Shown: positions 5,488 through 6,985 of the stretch, piece after piece
How positions within the stretch are numbered: the first letter of the stretch is position 1
Layout of the letters: each line of letters begins with the position of its first letter
Assembly (NCBI GenBank): GCA_003694465.1
Contig: RFKM01000113.1
Coordinates: 1-6,985 of the forward strand
Direction: 5' to 3'
Length of the DNA: 6,985 nt
Source: Alphaproteobacteria bacterium
GTDB lineage: Bacteria > Pseudomonadota > Alphaproteobacteria > Rhodobacterales > Rhodobacteraceae
Program-made: the position numbers and the translations under genes
Notes under the pieces: model-generated
The model's input: the letters and a program-made list of their open reading frames with translations, nothing else
What the model was told of the DNA's origin: nothing
The model's database searches: none

Positions 5488-6954
5488 ATGAAACACCTCA
5501 GACTTTCCGCCGCCATTCTGGCGCTGACCGCCGGGGCCGCGCTGGCCGGGCAGGACACGATCACGGTCGGCATGCAGCTCGAGCCGCCGAACCTCGATCC
5601 GACCGGCGGCGCCGCGGCCGCCATCGACGAGGTGACCTATGCCAATGTCTTCGAGGGGCTGACGCGCTTCGGACCCGACGGCTCGATCCGCCCGGCGCTG
5701 GCCGAAAGCTGGGAGGTGAGCGAGGACGGCAAGGTCTATACCTTCCATCTGCATTCCGGCGTGCGCTTCCATGACGGCACCGAGATGAATGCCGACGACG
5801 TGGTGTTTTCGCTCGACCGGGCGCGGGCGGAGGATTCGACCAACGCCCAGAAGGCGCTGTTTGCCGGGATCGAGAGCGTCGAGGCGGTCGATCCGCTGAC
5901 CGTGCGGGTGACGCTTTCGGCGCCCAACGGCAACTTCCCGTTCAACATGGCATGGGGCGATGCGGTGATCGTCGCGCCCGAGAGCATTGCCACCGACGCC
6001 ACGAAGCCGATCGGCACCGGGCCGTTCCGGTTTGTCGAATGGGCCAAGGGCGATCATGTGACGCTCGAGCGCAACCCCGATTACTGGGGGCCGGCGCCGG
6101 CGCTGGCGCGCGCCACGTTCAAGTTCATCTCCGACCCCAACGCCGCCTTCGCGGCGATGATGGCCGGCGATGTCGATGCCTTCCCGGTGTTCCCGGCGCC
6201 CGAGGCGCTCGAGCAGTTCAAGGCCGATCCGCGTTTCCGGGTGATCGTCGGCTCGACCGAGGGCGAGACGATCCTGGCGATGAACAACGGCGTTGCCCCG
6301 CTCGACGACATCCGCGTGCGCGAGGCGATTGCCCATGCGATCAACCGGCAGGACATCATCGACGGCGCGATGTTCGGTTACGGCACGCCGATCGGCACCC
6401 ATTTTGCCCCGCACAACCCCGATTACGTCGATCTCACCGGGCTTTCGGCCTACGACCCGGAAAAATCGAAGGCACTGCTGGCCAGCGTCGGGCCGGTGCG
6501 CAAGCTGCGGATGCTGCTGCCGCCGCCTTCTTATGCGCGGCGCGGGGGCGAGATCATTGCCGCGCAGCTGCGGGCCGTCGGCATCGAGACCGAGATCACC
6601 AACGTCGAATGGGCGCAGTGGCTCGAGCAGGTGTTCAAGGGCAAGGATTACGACCTGACCATCGTCAGCCACACCGAGCCGGCCGACATCAACATCTATG
6701 CCCGGCCGGACTATTACTTCCAGTATGACAACCCCAGCTTCCGGGTGGTGATCGACGAGCTTTCGCTCTCGTCCGACCCGATGGCGCGGCGGGCGCTGAA
6801 CCATGTGGCGCAGAAGATCATCGCCCAGGATTACGTCAACGGTTTCCTGTTCCAGCTGGCCAAGACCGGTGTGGCCGATGCCCGGATCGAGGGGCTTTGG
6901 GAAAACGCGCCGACCCAGGCGATCGACCTGACCGGGGTGCGGTGGACCGACTGA
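5488..6954 (+). CDS. ABC transporter solute-binding protein, family 5 (peptide/opine/nickel type)
   Basis: 488 aa. It has an N-terminal signal peptide ([20 protein letters not shown], likely cut after residue 20 at ALA-GQ) with no lipobox cysteine, so a soluble periplasmic protein is predicted. The mature protein starts with [17 protein letters not shown] and carries the family 5 signature region [42 protein letters not shown] (about residues 71-112), then [10 protein letters not shown] and ERNPDYWGP, all typical of SBP_bac_5 (DppA/OppA-like). Such proteins deliver oligopeptides, dipeptides or other small solutes to an inner-membrane ABC importer. The ligand cannot be inferred from sequence alone. 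The start is supported by AGGGAG (5474-5479), 8 bases upstream; the earlier in-frame ATG at 5422 would place extra residues before the signal peptide. Permease and ATPase genes would be expected beyond the right edge. Confidence 0.9.
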   Translation: MKHLRLSAAILALTAGAALAGQDTITVGMQLEPPNLDPTGGAAAAIDEVTYANVFEGLTRFGPDGSIRPALAESWEVSEDGKVYTFHLHSGVRFHDGTEMNADDVVFSLDRARAEDSTNAQKALFAGIESVEAVDPLTVRVTLSAPNGNFPFNMAWGDAVIVAPESIATDATKPIGTGPFRFVEWAKGDHVTLERNPDYWGPAPALARATFKFISDPNAAFAAMMAGDVDAFPVFPAPEALEQFKADPRFRVIVGSTEGETILAMNNGVAPLDDIRVREAIAHAINRQDIIDGAMFGYGTPIGTHFAPHNPDYVDLTGLSAYDPEKSKALLASVGPVRKLRMLLPPPSYARRGGEIIAAQLRAVGIETEITNVEWAQWLEQVFKGKDYDLTIVSHTEPADINIYARPDYYFQYDNPSFRVVIDELSLSSDPMARRALNHVAQKIIAQDYVNGFLFQLAKTGVADARIEGLWENAPTQAIDLTGVRWTD

Positions 6955-6968
6955 GCGGGGGCGCCGGG

Positions 6969-6985
6969 TGGGGGCTCTGCCCCCA
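6969..6985. repeat. GC-rich palindrome after the solute-binding protein gene, cut by the window end
   Basis: TGGGGGC (6969-6975) and GCCCCCA (6979-6985) form a perfect 7-bp stem with a TCT loop, starting 15 bases after the stop codon. It could be the terminator of the preceding gene, although what follows is outside the window. From memory, GGGGGCTCTGCCCCC-type palindromes are scattered between genes in Rhodobacteraceae genomes, so it may equally be one copy of such a dispersed repeat. Confidence 0.55.

Noticed and set aside
5446..6804. 452-codon minus-strand ORF opposite the solute-binding protein
   Set aside because: It is a GC-bias shadow with an Arg-, Gly- and His-rich translation and no family resemblance, opposite an unmistakable family 5 binding protein.

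Overview
The window looks like chromosomal DNA from an alphaproteobacterium of the Rhodobacteraceae type (Rhodobacter/Rhodovulum/Paracoccus-like). The evidence is high GC with strong C/G third-position bias (about 70% in one hand-counted row, 1621-1680), a DUF1523 gene next to what I believe is a DUF6638 gene, and a GGGGGCTCTGCCCCC-type palindrome at the right edge of a kind I recall as common in these genomes. No genus can be named from this alone.

Layout. Positions 1-270 are non-coding as far as I can see and hold three inverted repeats and a strong ribosome binding site. Next is a plus-strand cluster: a 17-codon leader ORF (271-324), an Mrr-type restriction endonuclease gene (321-1244), a conserved protein of unknown function (1246-2616), a small two-helix membrane protein (2631-2900) and a DUF1523 membrane protein (2909-3586). 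Convergent to it on the minus strand is panB-panC (5326 down to 3660), two steps of pantothenate synthesis joined by a 4-base ATGA overlap. Divergent from panB is a family 5 ABC transporter solute-binding protein (5488-6954) with a signal peptide, followed by a GC-rich hairpin cut by the window end.

Most notable. The mrr gene is a compact insertion into the extreme 5' end of the conserved gene at 1246. The first 26 bases of that gene, ATG included, occur as a perfect direct repeat at 271-296 and 1246-1271, exactly 975 bp apart. The left copy retains the strong ribosome binding site, presumably the original one. It reads into a short leader peptide whose stop overlaps the mrr start as ATGA. 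The right copy rebuilds the intact conserved gene 1 base after the mrr stop. The mrr DNA has visibly lower GC (40-62% in three rows) and different codon use. No transposase, integrase or terminal inverted repeat is visible, so how it arrived is unknown. The arrangement suggests a single-gene defence cassette that borrows its host gene's expression signals without breaking the host gene.

The left junction also folds on paper into an 11-bp stem (with two G-U pairs) whose loop holds the mrr Shine-Dalgarno sequence. That fits controlled translation of a potentially harmful nuclease. The remaining genes look like ordinary housekeeping and transport genes.
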